A stretch of 64,000 nucleotides of DNA from Flavobacterium notoginsengisoli (GTDB taxonomy: Bacteria > Bacteroidota > Bacteroidia > Flavobacteriales > Flavobacteriaceae): the NCBI RefSeq assembly GCF_014207905.1, contig NZ_JACHLB010000001.1, positions 372,001 to 436,000 on the forward strand, read 5' to 3'. Both the position numbers and the translations under genes were made by a program. Position 1 is the first letter of the stretch, and each line of letters starts with the position of its first letter. The notes beneath the pieces are model-generated. The model was not told the DNA's origin. It worked only from the letters and a program-made list of their open reading frames with translations, and ran no database searches. This document shows, piece by piece, positions 45,385 through 54,582 of the stretch.

Positions 45385-45711
45385 ATGGCTATTATTAGAA
45401 AAAATCCTTTATTCGAAATTTATTTTACTGATGGCCATTTAGTAATTAATAACACTGATTATAAAAAAGATAACAGAGCGATTGACATAGAAAATATTCA
45501 AAGTTTAGAGCTCATAAAAAATTCTTCCTTCTTAAATAAGTTTATTGAAGTAACATTTGGTCTGAATTTTCCAGCAAAATCTTATGAACTAAGAATAAAT
45601 ATGGAAAATGGTTTTAGAGATATTATTCTAACCGATTGCGATATAGACAAGGTTGAACTTTTAATCTACGATATTAATCAAATAATCATTAAAAAATCTG
45701 ATTTTCAATAA
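45385..45711 (+). CDS. hypothetical protein
   Basis: 108 residues without signal or membrane segment. Alternating strands (LFEIYFTDGHLVINN, IQSLELIKNS, KFIEVTFGLNF, YELRINMENG) suggest a small beta-barrel such as a PH-like fold, followed by a C-terminal helix. Not recognised. It begins 18 nt after the GNAT-nitrilase gene and is followed 15 nt later by a zinc-ribbon gene, so it belongs to the same run. Confidence 0.68.
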   Translation: MAIIRKNPLFEIYFTDGHLVINNTDYKKDNRAIDIENIQSLELIKNSSFLNKFIEVTFGLNFPAKSYELRINMENGFRDIILTDCDIDKVELLIYDINQIIIKKSDFQ

Positions 45712-45726
45712 ATTAAAAATAGTTTT

Positions 45727-46074
45727 ATGAAAATATGTCCCGAATGCTCCGCTAAAATTGTAGGCCGAGAAGACAAAAAATTCTGCTCTGATAGTTGCAG
45801 AAATGCCTTTAATAACAAAATGAATAAAGATAGTACGAATTTCATGCGAAATATAAACAACAAGTTACGCAAAAATTACCGTATTTTGGCAGAGCTAAAT
45901 GTAGATGGAAAATCCAAAGCTACTCGAGACAAAATGTTAAACAAAGGTTTTGATTTTGAGTTCTTTACCAATATATTACAAACCAAAACAGGAAATACTT
46001 ATTATTTTTTGTACGATCAAGGTTACCGATCCTTGGACAACGATTATTTTATGCTTGTTAAAAAAGAAATATAG
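45727..46074 (+). CDS. DUF2116-type zinc-ribbon protein
   Basis: 115 residues. The N-terminus has Cys4, Cys7 (CPEC) and Cys20, Cys24 (FCSDSCRNAF), a treble-clef zinc finger of the DUF2116 kind, followed by a long basic helical region. Function unknown; the basic part could bind nucleic acid (inference). Spacing of 15 nt on both sides points to co-transcription with the small gene before and the M28 peptidase after. Confidence 0.8.
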   Translation: MKICPECSAKIVGREDKKFCSDSCRNAFNNKMNKDSTNFMRNINNKLRKNYRILAELNVDGKSKATRDKMLNKGFDFEFFTNILQTKTGNTYYFLYDQGYRSLDNDYFMLVKKEI

Positions 46075-46089
46075 ATAGTTTTATTCACC

Positions 46090-48480
46090 ATGAGAAAAAA
46101 CCAAACCTCAATTCTAGCCATAGCCTGTGTTTTAGCTTTACTTGGCATTATATACGCCACGATGATGCCGCAAGGAATTTCTAAAGACGATGAAGCACTT
46201 GCAGAATTTTCGACCGAAAGAGCCTTAAATCAGGTTGAGATAATGGCGCAGAAACCTCATTATGTCGGATCAACAAATCACGAGCTGGTTGCCAATTATC
46301 TAAAACTAGAATTGAACAGAATTGGTCTGGAAACAAGTGTTCAGGAAGGTTTTACTCTAAATGATAGAGGTCTTTTAGTAAAGTCTAAAAATATTTTGGC
46401 TCGAATTAAAGGAACAAATAATACAAAAGCGCTTTTACTTCTTTCTCATTATGACAGCGCTCCGCATTCTTTCTCAAAAGGTGCAAGTGACGATGCTTCT
46501 GGTGTTGCCACTATTTTAGAAGGAGTTCGTGCTTTTCTATACTCGAAACATCCTCAAAAAAATGACATTATCATATTATTTTCTGATGCTGAAGAATTAG
46601 GTTTAAATGGCGCTGCTCTGTTTGTAAATCAGCATCCTTGGGCAAAAGATGTTGGTTTGGTTCTAAATTTTGAAGCTCGCGGAACTTCTGGTCCAAGTTA
46701 TATGTTGATGGAAACCAATAAAGGAAACGAAGCTATGGTTAAAGCTTTTTCAGATGCTAAAACTTCTTACCCAGTTTCAAATTCTTTGATGTACAGCATT
46801 TATAAAATGCTTCCAAACGATACCGATTTGACTGTTTTTAGAGAACAGGGAAATATTCAAGGTTTCAACTTCGCTTTTATTGACGGTCATTTCAACTATC
46901 ACACGCAGCAGGATGACGTACAGCACTTAAACAAAACAACTTTAGCGCATCAAGGTACTTATATGATGCCATTGTTAAAATACCTTACCAACATTGATTT
47001 AACTAAAACAGAATCTACCGAAGATAATGTTTATTTCAGTGCTCCGTTTTCATTCATCAGTTATCCTTTTTCTTGGGTAATGCCAATGACTTTAATCGCT
47101 TTTGGACTCTTAGTTTTATTTTTATTTATTGGAAAAGTAAAAAGAATTATCTCTTTCAGAGAAGTTTTTAAAGGTTTTGTTCCTCTTTTAGGTTCTATAA
47201 TTATTGCAGGTTTAGTAACCTTTTTAGGATGGAAACTTGTTCTGGAAATTTACCCGCAATACTCTGATCTTTTAAACGGATTTACATATAATGGACATGC
47301 TTATATTGGCGCTTTCGTAACTTTGAGTATCGCCATTTGTTTTGCTTTCTACCATCATTTTTCTGAAGCAAAAATTACAATGAACCATTTTGTAGCGCCT
47401 TTGTTACTTTGGATTATTATTAATGCTTATTTAGCTAATAGTTTAACTGGTGCTGGTTTCTTGATTATTCCTGTTTATTTCGGAATTATACTATTCGGAA
47501 TATTTGTCTTTACACAACATTACAGTTTAGGAGTAAATTTACTTTTCAGCATTCCTGCTTTGGCTATCATTGCACCATTTATTGTAATGTTTCCAATTGG
47601 TTTAGGACTTAAAATTTTATTTGGAAGCTCCGTTTTAACCGTTTTACTCTTCGGATTATTATTGCCAATCTTTGGAGCATTTGCCCGAAAAGGCGCTTGG
47701 ATTGTAGTCTTCTTCATGGCATCAATTTCATTTTTCATCTACGCAGGCTATAATTCTGGTTATGAATATGGCAAAGCAAAATCTAATAGTTTGTTGTACG
47801 TTTTAAACGGAGATAATAATTCTGCCGCTTGGACAACCTATGATACGAATCTAGATGAATGGACCAAATCGTATTTAGGAGAAAAAAATCAGAAAGCAGT
47901 TGGTTTAAATACACTTCCGTTGGCAAGCAAGTACAACACTACGTTTACATACAGTGCAATTGCGCCTGTTGTTGATGTTCCAAAACCTACGGTTCAATTT
48001 TTAAGAGATAGTGTTATTGGAAATAATAGATATCTAAAAATCAAAATTACTCCGAACAGAAAAGTAAATCGATACGACATTTACGCCAATCCAAAAATGA
48101 CGTTTTATAACTTTAAAGCAAATGGAGTGGCCACTTCTGGAGAAAAAGGAAACCGTTTACAAAGAGAAGACAGTAAAATCTTGTGCTATTATGTTGTTGG
48201 AAACGAACCGCTTGTAATGGATTTCTACATTCAGAAATCATCTCTTTTTGATATGGATTACATCGAAAGCTCATTTGATTTAATGAGTAATCCGTTATTG
48301 AATGTTAAACCAAGAGAAAATTGGATGATGCCTACACCTTTTGTTCTTAATGATGCTATTTTAATACATCAGAAAATAAAAAGATATACAGCTCCGCCAA
48401 AACCGATTGAGCCTGTAGTTGTAAAAGATAGTTTAGCTGTATTAAAAGACACTATAAAACCGGCTATAAAACCAGAATAA
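46090..48480 (+). CDS. M28-family membrane metallopeptidase
   Basis: 796 residues. An N-terminal membrane anchor (about 8-27) leads to an M28 aminopeptidase domain outside the membrane. Zinc ligands are visible: His120 and Asp122 (LSHYDSAPH), Asp (SDDASG), the Glu-Glu pair (DAEELGLNGA), the following Glu (LNFEARGTSG) and His (FNYHTQQDD). Residues about 310-560 contain eight or so membrane segments, and a periplasmic beta-rich C-terminal domain completes it (about 590-796). This resembles the Fxna-like/ER-peptidase layout seen in Bacteroidota. The substrate is unknown. Confidence 0.88.
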   Translation: MRKNQTSILAIACVLALLGIIYATMMPQGISKDDEALAEFSTERALNQVEIMAQKPHYVGSTNHELVANYLKLELNRIGLETSVQEGFTLNDRGLLVKSKNILARIKGTNNTKALLLLSHYDSAPHSFSKGASDDASGVATILEGVRAFLYSKHPQKNDIIILFSDAEELGLNGAALFVNQHPWAKDVGLVLNFEARGTSGPSYMLMETNKGNEAMVKAFSDAKTSYPVSNSLMYSIYKMLPNDTDLTVFREQGNIQGFNFAFIDGHFNYHTQQDDVQHLNKTTLAHQGTYMMPLLKYLTNIDLTKTESTEDNVYFSAPFSFISYPFSWVMPMTLIAFGLLVLFLFIGKVKRIISFREVFKGFVPLLGSIIIAGLVTFLGWKLVLEIYPQYSDLLNGFTYNGHAYIGAFVTLSIAICFAFYHHFSEAKITMNHFVAPLLLWIIINAYLANSLTGAGFLIIPVYFGIILFGIFVFTQHYSLGVNLLFSIPALAIIAPFIVMFPIGLGLKILFGSSVLTVLLFGLLLPIFGAFARKGAWIVVFFMASISFFIYAGYNSGYEYGKAKSNSLLYVLNGDNNSAAWTTYDTNLDEWTKSYLGEKNQKAVGLNTLPLASKYNTTFTYSAIAPVVDVPKPTVQFLRDSVIGNNRYLKIKITPNRKVNRYDIYANPKMTFYNFKANGVATSGEKGNRLQREDSKILCYYVVGNEPLVMDFYIQKSSLFDMDYIESSFDLMSNPLLNVKPRENWMMPTPFVLNDAILIHQKIKRYTAPPKPIEPVVVKDSLAVLKDTIKPAIKPE

Positions 48481-48519
48481 AGATTCCGTATTTGAATTCT
48501 AATCTCTTAAAAAAGTAAA

Positions 48520-49389
48520 ATGAAGAAAAAATTCATTCTTTTATTAAGTTTTGCAGGCTTTTTGACACTTCATTCACAAACTATTGAAGAAAAAATTGCG
48601 GCAAAAACATGCGAATGTTTGCAGAAAAGTTCAAACATTACAAATGATATTTTTAGAGATTGTCTCACAAAATCAATGACCGAACAGATTTTCACAGATA
48701 AAGATCCTAAAGTTCGAGAATCCATTAATACTGTAGATGGAATTCAAACTACGATTCTTAGAGTTAAAGAAATCGTTTCTAAAGAATGTCCGAAATTAGT
48801 TCCAGCGGTAATAGAGAACAAAGAAGACATTTACTATGGAAAGTCAAAAAATAAGAGCGCACAAAACTTTTACATTATTGGGCAAGATTTTATGGATCAG
48901 AAAAACTTCAAATTGGCAGTTGAAAGTTTTCAATTGGCCTTAAAAGAAGATCCAAATTTTGTTCTTGCACTTGATGATATAGCGGTTTCTTACAGACAAT
49001 TAGACGATTATGAGAATGCTATAAAGTATTATAAAAAATCGTTAGACATTTATCCCGAAGGACATTTTGCTTTAATGAATATCGGTGTTGTTTATACTTT
49101 TAAATCCGACTATAAAACGGCCATAAGTTATTATCAGAAACTGATTGATTACCATCCTGATAGTGCTGAAGGCTATTTTGGAGCTGGAAAAAACTATTTT
49201 TTGCTAAAAGACGACGAAAAAGCCCTAGATAATATGTTTATGGCTCACAGAATTTACACGGAGTCAAAATCAGATTATGTAAAAGACTCTGAACAAATTA
49301 TTGGAGCTATTTATCAAAAAATGAAATCGGAGAATAAAGAAGATGTTTTCAAGAAGATTGCAGAGAAAAACAATGTTCAAATAAATTAA
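48520..49389 (+). CDS. secreted TPR protein
   Basis: 289 residues. Signal peptide MKKKFILLLSFAGFLTLHSQ, a conserved-looking Cys-rich stretch (AAKTCECLQK near 27; FRDCLT near 45; SKECPK near 89) and three to four TPRs from about residue 115 (NFKLAVESFQLALKEDP, NAIKYYKKSLDIYP, TAISYYQKLIDYHPD). The Cys positions suggest disulfides in the periplasm. Function unknown; a terminator hairpin follows at 49414. Confidence 0.85.
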   Translation: MKKKFILLLSFAGFLTLHSQTIEEKIAAKTCECLQKSSNITNDIFRDCLTKSMTEQIFTDKDPKVRESINTVDGIQTTILRVKEIVSKECPKLVPAVIENKEDIYYGKSKNKSAQNFYIIGQDFMDQKNFKLAVESFQLALKEDPNFVLALDDIAVSYRQLDDYENAIKYYKKSLDIYPEGHFALMNIGVVYTFKSDYKTAISYYQKLIDYHPDSAEGYFGAGKNYFLLKDDEKALDNMFMAHRIYTESKSDYVKDSEQIIGAIYQKMKSENKEDVFKKIAEKNNVQIN

Positions 49390-49413
49390 AACAACTTTAA
49401 ATATTTCAAATAT

Positions 49414-49446
49414 AAAAGACAGACTTACAATGAAAGTCTGCCTTTT
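49414..49446 (+). terminator. terminator of the TPR gene
   Basis: AAAAGACAGACTT/AAGTCTGCCTTTT stem with one mismatch; begins 25 nt after the TPR stop. Confidence 0.8.
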
Positions 49447-49502
49447 ATATTTTTGGCCGCCATTGCTTTTAAATTTGTTATTAAAAAACCTTTGCAACTC
49501 TG

Positions 49503-49510
49503 TACCTTTG
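49503..49510 (+). promoter_or_regulatory. putative -7 element (TAnnTTTG) of the epimerase-like gene
   Basis: TACCTTTG, 20 nt before the ATG at 49531. It supports that start over an in-frame ATG at 49453, which precedes the promoter. Confidence 0.45.
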
Positions 49511-49530
49511 TTCCTCTGAACCTTAAAAAA

Positions 49531-50349
49531 ATGAAACAAATAAGCATATTGGGTTGCGGCTGGCTTGGATTTCCTTTAGCAAAAAAGCTAATTAAAAAAG
49601 GATATTCGGTAAAAGGTTCAACAACTTCAGAAAACAAACTTTCTATTTTAGAAAATGTTGGAATAAATCCTTTCCTTGTCATCCTGAGCGAAGTCGAAGG
49701 AAGTTCTGAAAACATTGTTGAATTTTTAGCAGAAAGCGAAATCTTAATTATCGATATTCCGCCAAAATTGAGAACTGTCGATCCAAATTCAGAAAAGAAA
49801 ATTTTTGTCGAAAAAATCAAAAATCTAATTCCGTTTATAGAAAAATCGACCGTTAAAAAAGTCCTTTTTGTGAGTTCAACTTCGGTTTATGGCGATGATA
49901 ATGATTTTGTTAGCGAAGAAACCATTACAAATCCAGAAACAGAAAGTGGTAAACAATTGCTTTTAGCAGAAGCTTTACTTCAAAACAATAAAAATTTCGA
50001 GACTACAATTCTGCGTTTTGGAGGATTAATTGGAGAGGATCGTCATCCTGTCAAATTTTTAGCAGGAAAAGAAAACCTTGAAAACCCAGATACTCCAATC
50101 AACTTAATTCATTTATATGACTGTATTTCTATTATTAAAGAAATTATAAATCAATCCAAATGGAATGAAGTATTTAATGCCGTAGCTCCTTTTCATCCGT
50201 CAAGAGAGGAATATTATACACAAAAAGCAATTGAAACGAATTTACCAGAACCGAAATTCAGCACAGAAAAGTCAAATATCAAAAAGATTATTTCTAGCGA
50301 AAAAATCGAAACAGTTTTAAACTATCAATTCAAGTTAGAGAATTATTAA
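49531..50349 (+). CDS. NAD-dependent epimerase/dehydratase-like (SDR) protein
   Basis: 272 residues, YeeZ-like extended SDR. The N-terminal dinucleotide loop is GCGWLG (8-13), followed by FPLAKKLIKKGYSVKGST. The motif VLFVSSTSVYGDD (about 111-123) has the Ser and Tyr of the SDR site. Substrate unknown. Odd point: residues 50-57 (VILSEVEG) are encoded by a copy of the dispersed repeat GTCATCCTGAGCGAAGTCGAAGG, which also occurs at 32269-32296 as part of a non-coding hairpin. This inserts extra residues in a surface loop between the second strand and helix. Confidence 0.85.
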   Translation: MKQISILGCGWLGFPLAKKLIKKGYSVKGSTTSENKLSILENVGINPFLVILSEVEGSSENIVEFLAESEILIIDIPPKLRTVDPNSEKKIFVEKIKNLIPFIEKSTVKKVLFVSSTSVYGDDNDFVSEETITNPETESGKQLLLAEALLQNNKNFETTILRFGGLIGEDRHPVKFLAGKENLENPDTPINLIHLYDCISIIKEIINQSKWNEVFNAVAPFHPSREEYYTQKAIETNLPEPKFSTEKSNIKKIISSEKIETVLNYQFKLENY

Positions 50350-50401
50350 AAATACTTTGCGAACTTTGCGCTAAACTTAGCGTCTTTGCGGTTAAAAAAC
50401 T
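50350..50401. repeat. TTTGCG/AGCG repeat words before ogt
   Basis: AATACTTTGCGAACTTTGCGC followed by TAAACTTAGCGTCTTTGCGGTT, the words of the 8681 palindrome family, filling the whole 51-nt gap between the epimerase-like gene and ogt. Confidence 0.6.
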
Positions 50402-50878
50402 ATGGAAACAGTATTTATCAACTCCCCTTTAGGAATCACCAAAATTATTGGAGATGACAATGGCATTTCGGTAATTTCTGTTTCTGATGTTGGTACAAAC
50501 GAAGTCTCAAAAGAAATTCCTGAAGTTTTAAAAGATGCCGTTTTACAGTTAAATGAATATTTTGAAGGCAAAAGAACCGATTTCAACCTAAAACTAAATC
50601 CGCAAGGAACCGAATTTCAACAAAAAGTCTGGAAATCTTTATTAGAAATTCCATTCGGAAAAACGGTTAGCTATATGGATCAAACTAAGAAATTAGGCGA
50701 TGTAAAAGCTATTCGCGCCGTTGCTTCTGCAAATGGTAAAAATCCGTTATGGATTGTCGTGCCGTGTCATCGCGTTATTGGAACAAACGGCTCGTTGACA
50801 GGTTACGCAGGCGGTTTATCTCGTAAAAAATGGCTTTTAGAACACGAAAGCCCCTCTCAACAACAAAGTTTGTTTTAA
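50402..50878 (+). CDS. ogt: methylated-DNA--protein-cysteine methyltransferase
   Basis: Suicide repair of O6-alkylguanine. 158 residues. The active-site motif PCHRVIG has Cys122; KVWKSLLEIPFGKTVSY forms the helix-turn-helix, with the RAVASANGKNP recognition region after it (residues 76-115). Normal length for Ogt without an Ada domain. It lies 52 nt after the epimerase-like gene, on the plus strand. Confidence 0.95.
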   Translation: METVFINSPLGITKIIGDDNGISVISVSDVGTNEVSKEIPEVLKDAVLQLNEYFEGKRTDFNLKLNPQGTEFQQKVWKSLLEIPFGKTVSYMDQTKKLGDVKAIRAVASANGKNPLWIVVPCHRVIGTNGSLTGYAGGLSRKKWLLEHESPSQQQSLF

Positions 50879-50879
50879 T

Positions 50880-51065
50880 ATTTTCCACTAATTGCACAAA
50901 TTATCACTAAATTCTTCATCTCTTTAATTTTCTTTATTTTTACATTTTGAGTTTTAAATAAGAAAAATCATTCGATTATATATTTCATTATCTATAAAAA
51001 ATCAAATTTGTGTACATTTATACAAAATAGAAAATTAGTGCGATTCGTGTAATTCGCGGCAAATA
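50880..51065. repeat. long imperfect inverted repeat
   Basis: Left arm 50880-50912 (TTTTCCACTAATTGCACAAATTATCACTAAATT) and right arm about 51028-51065 (AAAATTAGTGCGATTCGTGTAATTCGCGGCAAA) are imperfect complements. The middle is AT-rich with no gene. It fills the 190 nt between ogt and the exonuclease gene. (Arms are described in short words in the findings.). Confidence 0.6.
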
Positions 51066-51069
51066 AAAT

Positions 51070-51783
51070 ATGATCGAAAAAATAAATCTTAACAATATTC
51101 TCTTTCTTGATATAGAAACCGTTCCTGAAGAAGAAAATTTCAATTCGCTTGACGCGGAAATGCAGTCACTTTGGGATTTAAAAACGCAATACCAGCGAAA
51201 AGATGAGTTTTCTCCAGAAGAATTTTACGAACGTGCCGGAATTTGGGCAGAGTTTGGAAAAATAATCTGTATCTCGGTTGGCTTTTTTACAATTAAAGGA
51301 GACATTCGAAATTTTCGAGTGACTTCATTTTTTGGTGAAGAAAAGAAAATTTTAAAAGACTTTTCCAATCTTATAAATAATCACTTTAATCAGCCTCAGC
51401 ATTTATTGTGTGGACATAATTCAAAAGAATTTGATATTCCGTTTATTGCCCGCAGAATGATTATCAACCAAATGCCAATTCCAGACAAACTGAATTTATT
51501 TGGCAAAAAACCTTGGGAAATTCCGCATTTAGACACTTTAGAATTATGGAAATTTGGCGATTATAAGCATTTTACTTCTTTAAAACTATTGACTAAAATT
51601 CTTGGAGTTCCATCGCCAAAAGGCGATATTGACGGAAGTCAAGTTGCTCATGTTTTTTATGTCGAAAAAGATATCGATAGAATTGTAACCTATTGTGAAA
51701 AAGATACTATTGCTGTTGCTCAGATTTTCCTTCGCTTACGCAGAGAAGATTTATTGATCGAGGATGAAATTATTCATGTTTAA
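51070..51783 (+). CDS. PolB-like 3'-5' exonuclease
   Basis: 237 residues of the DEDD nuclease type related to the proofreading domain of family B polymerases (DNA_pol_B_exo2). Exo I is LFLDIETVPEE with Asp14 and Glu16; exo II is LLCGHNSKEFDIPFI with Asp; exo III is DRIVTYCEKDTIAVAQI with Tyr and Asp. There is no polymerase domain. It probably acts in DNA repair or RNA processing, as a stand-alone enzyme. Flanked by repeats on both sides. Confidence 0.88.
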   Translation: MIEKINLNNILFLDIETVPEEENFNSLDAEMQSLWDLKTQYQRKDEFSPEEFYERAGIWAEFGKIICISVGFFTIKGDIRNFRVTSFFGEEKKILKDFSNLINNHFNQPQHLLCGHNSKEFDIPFIARRMIINQMPIPDKLNLFGKKPWEIPHLDTLELWKFGDYKHFTSLKLLTKILGVPSPKGDIDGSQVAHVFYVEKDIDRIVTYCEKDTIAVAQIFLRLRREDLLIEDEIIHV

Positions 51784-51871
51784 TTCTTAGGGACAAAGGT
51801 TCAAAGTTGCAAAGAGACAAAGTTTTTTACATGAACTTATATAACTTACATGGTTTAAAATAATTCTGATT

Positions 51872-52945
51872 ATGATTCATTCTGAAATTTCAAATCATCG
51901 AATGGTTGCTCAAAAGTTGTTTGAGAAAGATTCGTGTTCACCTCAAGAAGTTGTAAAACATTTTGGTGCCATGCAGGCGCAAGATTATGCAATGGCAAAA
52001 TGGGCAATTGGTTCGCGTTGTAATTCGACCGAAAAAGAAATTGAAGAAGCCATTAATTCTGGTAAAATTATTAGAACTCATATTCTACGTCCAACCTGGC
52101 ATTTTGTTTCTCCAGATGATATTTATTGGATGTTAGAACTTTCGGCGCCTCAACTAAGAAAACTGGCTATTTCTGGTGCTAAGAAATTTAACGTCAATGA
52201 AAACAAACTTCGACAAATGAATAAGTCAATTGAAAAATTGCTTACTGGAAATAATCATCTGACTCGACCAGAAATTATGCAGGAACTTGGCGTTAAAAAA
52301 ACGGCAAGCGACAACTTTTTGGGCGCTGCTATAATGATGAATGCCGAATTGGACGGTTTGGTCTGCAATGGAGAAATGAAAGGCAAACAAATAACTTATG
52401 CTTTACTAGAAGAAAGAGTTAAGAAACCAAATACTAGTCTAACAAAAGAAGAGGCATTAGCAAAACTAGCTCAACGCTATTTTGAAAGTCATGGTCCAGC
52501 AACATTGCTCGATTTTTCTTGGTGGTCGGGATTTGCACCCACTATTTGCCAGAAAGCAATTAATGCAATTGAGTTGCAATTAAATAAAATCACTATTGAT
52601 AATCAACAGTATTGGTTTAAAAAAGAGGTTTTTAGTAAGGATAACTTTCGCGAAGGCGTACACTTTCTTCCAGCATTTGATGAGATTTTAATTTCGTACA
52701 AAACACGCGAAGCTTCTTTTTCGGGAGATCATCAATCTAAAACTTTCACCAATAATGGCATTTTCAAACCTATAATTTTAGAAAACGGAAAAGTGATTGG
52801 AATCTGGAAAAGAACTTTTAAAAAAGATCATGTGAAAATTGAGACGGAGTTTTTCAATGAAACAGAAAAGCACAAAAAAGAAGTTCTGTTTGAAGCAATT
52901 AAAGATTTTGAAAAATACCTAGAAATGAAAATTACTATCGAATAA
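51872..52945 (+). CDS. AlkZ-family winged-helix DNA glycosylase-like protein
   Basis: 357 residues of the HTH_42/DUF1006 family, three winged helices in tandem. The N-terminal segment FGAMQAQDYAMAKWAIGSR carries Q-A-Q (Gln35 and Gln37), the QxQ/QxD catalytic motif of AlkZ and YcaQ glycosylases, which unhook interstrand crosslinks; the downstream HFVSPDDIYWMLEL and FDFSWWSGF stretches also match. Substrate preference unknown. It would complement ogt and radA in alkylation repair. No biosynthetic cluster is nearby, so it is not obviously a self-resistance gene. Confidence 0.85.
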   Translation: MIHSEISNHRMVAQKLFEKDSCSPQEVVKHFGAMQAQDYAMAKWAIGSRCNSTEKEIEEAINSGKIIRTHILRPTWHFVSPDDIYWMLELSAPQLRKLAISGAKKFNVNENKLRQMNKSIEKLLTGNNHLTRPEIMQELGVKKTASDNFLGAAIMMNAELDGLVCNGEMKGKQITYALLEERVKKPNTSLTKEEALAKLAQRYFESHGPATLLDFSWWSGFAPTICQKAINAIELQLNKITIDNQQYWFKKEVFSKDNFREGVHFLPAFDEILISYKTREASFSGDHQSKTFTNNGIFKPIILENGKVIGIWKRTFKKDHVKIETEFFNETEKHKKEVLFEAIKDFEKYLEMKITIE

Positions 52946-53056
52946 ACTGAATTTTAACTAAAAAAGTCTCTTTCTTGACAATTACTTCCAGTTTCGTTAC
53001 TTAAATCTTTATGCGTATTATTGCTAAATAATTACATTTACAAAAAATTAGAATTC

Positions 53057-54496
53057 ATGGTATTGAGCAGATTTTGGCTAACGATTTTTATTTCTTCGAT
53101 TATTTTTATTGTATTCAGCTTGTTTACTGCCAATACATATACGATTGATTCTGTTTTGAATGGAAAAAAAGATGATCCTATTTTAGTTTCTGAGAAATAT
53201 GTTGAAGAACTTCCTGCTTTCATCAAAGACAGCATCAAGAAAGCTCCAGACCAAACGATGATTATCAATCGTGACACGCTTAATGCCGACACGACTTACG
53301 TTTATAAAAACAAAACTGTAAAAATTTTCAGCGGACTTCAAAAATCTGACGGTTTGTTGCCAACTTGTAAAAGTACTCTAGTAGATTTAATTCTTCCGTT
53401 AATTGCCTATTTAGCATTCTTCTGTGGATTGATGGAACTTCTAATCGTTTCTGGAGCATCTGGAAATTTAGCAAAAGCTTTAAGTCCTGTTTTTGTGAAA
53501 GTGTTTCCGAGTATTCCTAAAAATCACCCTTCAATTTCATACATGACCTTAAACTTTGCTGCCAATTTCCTTGGGTTAGATTCGGCTGCAACTCCATTTG
53601 GACTGAAGGCCATGGAAAGTTTACAAGAAATAAATCCCGACAAGGATAAAGCCAGCGATGCACAGATTATGTTTATGTGTCTTCATGCTTCTGGCTTGAC
53701 TTTAATTGCAACATCCATTATTGGATACCGAGCAGCGGCAAACGCAAGCAATCCAGCCGATGTAATGCTTCCATGTATTATTACTTCATTTATCGGAACA
53801 ATCGCTGCTTTTTTAATTGTTGGAATCAAACAAAAAATCAATTTTAAAAGCGCTTCGCTTCTGATTGGTTTAATGGGATTAATTGCCGCAATTGTTGGTT
53901 TGCTGATGTATGTCAATCATTTGGATTTAATTGGAAAAAACTATTTTACTTCTAATCTTTCTGGTTTAATATTATTGACGATTATCGTTTTCACTCTGAT
54001 TTTTTCTTTCAGACACGAACAAAAATTCAAAGATGCCAATACTACGGTTTTTGACACTTTTGTTGTCGGTGCAAATAACGGAGTTAAAACGGGAGTTACG
54101 ATTTTTCCTTATGTTTTAGGAATGTTAGTTGCCATTTCTTTATTCAGAAACAGCGGTTTGTTTGAAATTATCAGCGACGGAATCGGCTTTGTATTTTCAA
54201 ATTTAGGTGTGAGTAAAGAAATTACAAACGCACTTCCGGTTGCGATGCTTCGTCCATTCAGTTCAGCTGGTTCACGAGGATTCTTAATTGATTCTATGAA
54301 TACTTTCGGTGCCGATTCTCTAACGGCAAGATTGAGCAGTATTTTTCAATGCAGTGCCGAAAGTACGTTTTATGTAATTGCGGTTTATTTTGGATCTGTA
54401 AATATCAAAAACACACGCTATGCTTTGGGTACAATGCTTTTGGTTGATTTGATTTGTGTAATTACGGCAATTTTTGTGGCTACTTGGTTTTTTTAA
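53057..54496 (+). CDS. SpmA-SpmB-type fused nucleoside-recognition membrane protein
   Basis: 479 residues (start MVLSRFWLTIFISS; an ATG 36 nt upstream is less suited to the membrane start). Two nucleoside-recognition Gate domains: an N-terminal half with DLILPLIAYLAFFCGLMELLIVSGA and GASGNLAK...NFAANFLGLDSAATPFGLKAM, and a C-terminal half with TIFPYVLGMLVAISLFRNSG and ALPVAMLRPFSSAGSRG. These correspond to SpmA and SpmB, separate in Bacillus. The periplasmic loop at residues 30-100 is polar. In a non-sporulator its role must be something else, e.g. transport or wall-linked. (Long stretches cited in pieces.). Confidence 0.87.
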   Translation: MVLSRFWLTIFISSIIFIVFSLFTANTYTIDSVLNGKKDDPILVSEKYVEELPAFIKDSIKKAPDQTMIINRDTLNADTTYVYKNKTVKIFSGLQKSDGLLPTCKSTLVDLILPLIAYLAFFCGLMELLIVSGASGNLAKALSPVFVKVFPSIPKNHPSISYMTLNFAANFLGLDSAATPFGLKAMESLQEINPDKDKASDAQIMFMCLHASGLTLIATSIIGYRAAANASNPADVMLPCIITSFIGTIAAFLIVGIKQKINFKSASLLIGLMGLIAAIVGLLMYVNHLDLIGKNYFTSNLSGLILLTIIVFTLIFSFRHEQKFKDANTTVFDTFVVGANNGVKTGVTIFPYVLGMLVAISLFRNSGLFEIISDGIGFVFSNLGVSKEITNALPVAMLRPFSSAGSRGFLIDSMNTFGADSLTARLSSIFQCSAESTFYVIAVYFGSVNIKNTRYALGTMLLVDLICVITAIFVATWFF

Positions 54497-54582
54497 TCTA
54501 AAAAAAACTCCAACTATATTTTTATAAATTAAATAATCAATACACGCCCCTTATTCAAATTCTTTCTTAGGTAAATAATTTC

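Noticed and set aside
49425..49820. 131-codon open frame opposite the epimerase-like gene
   Set aside because: Antisense to a gene with clear SDR motifs, no recognisable protein features, and it crosses that gene's promoter and terminator region.
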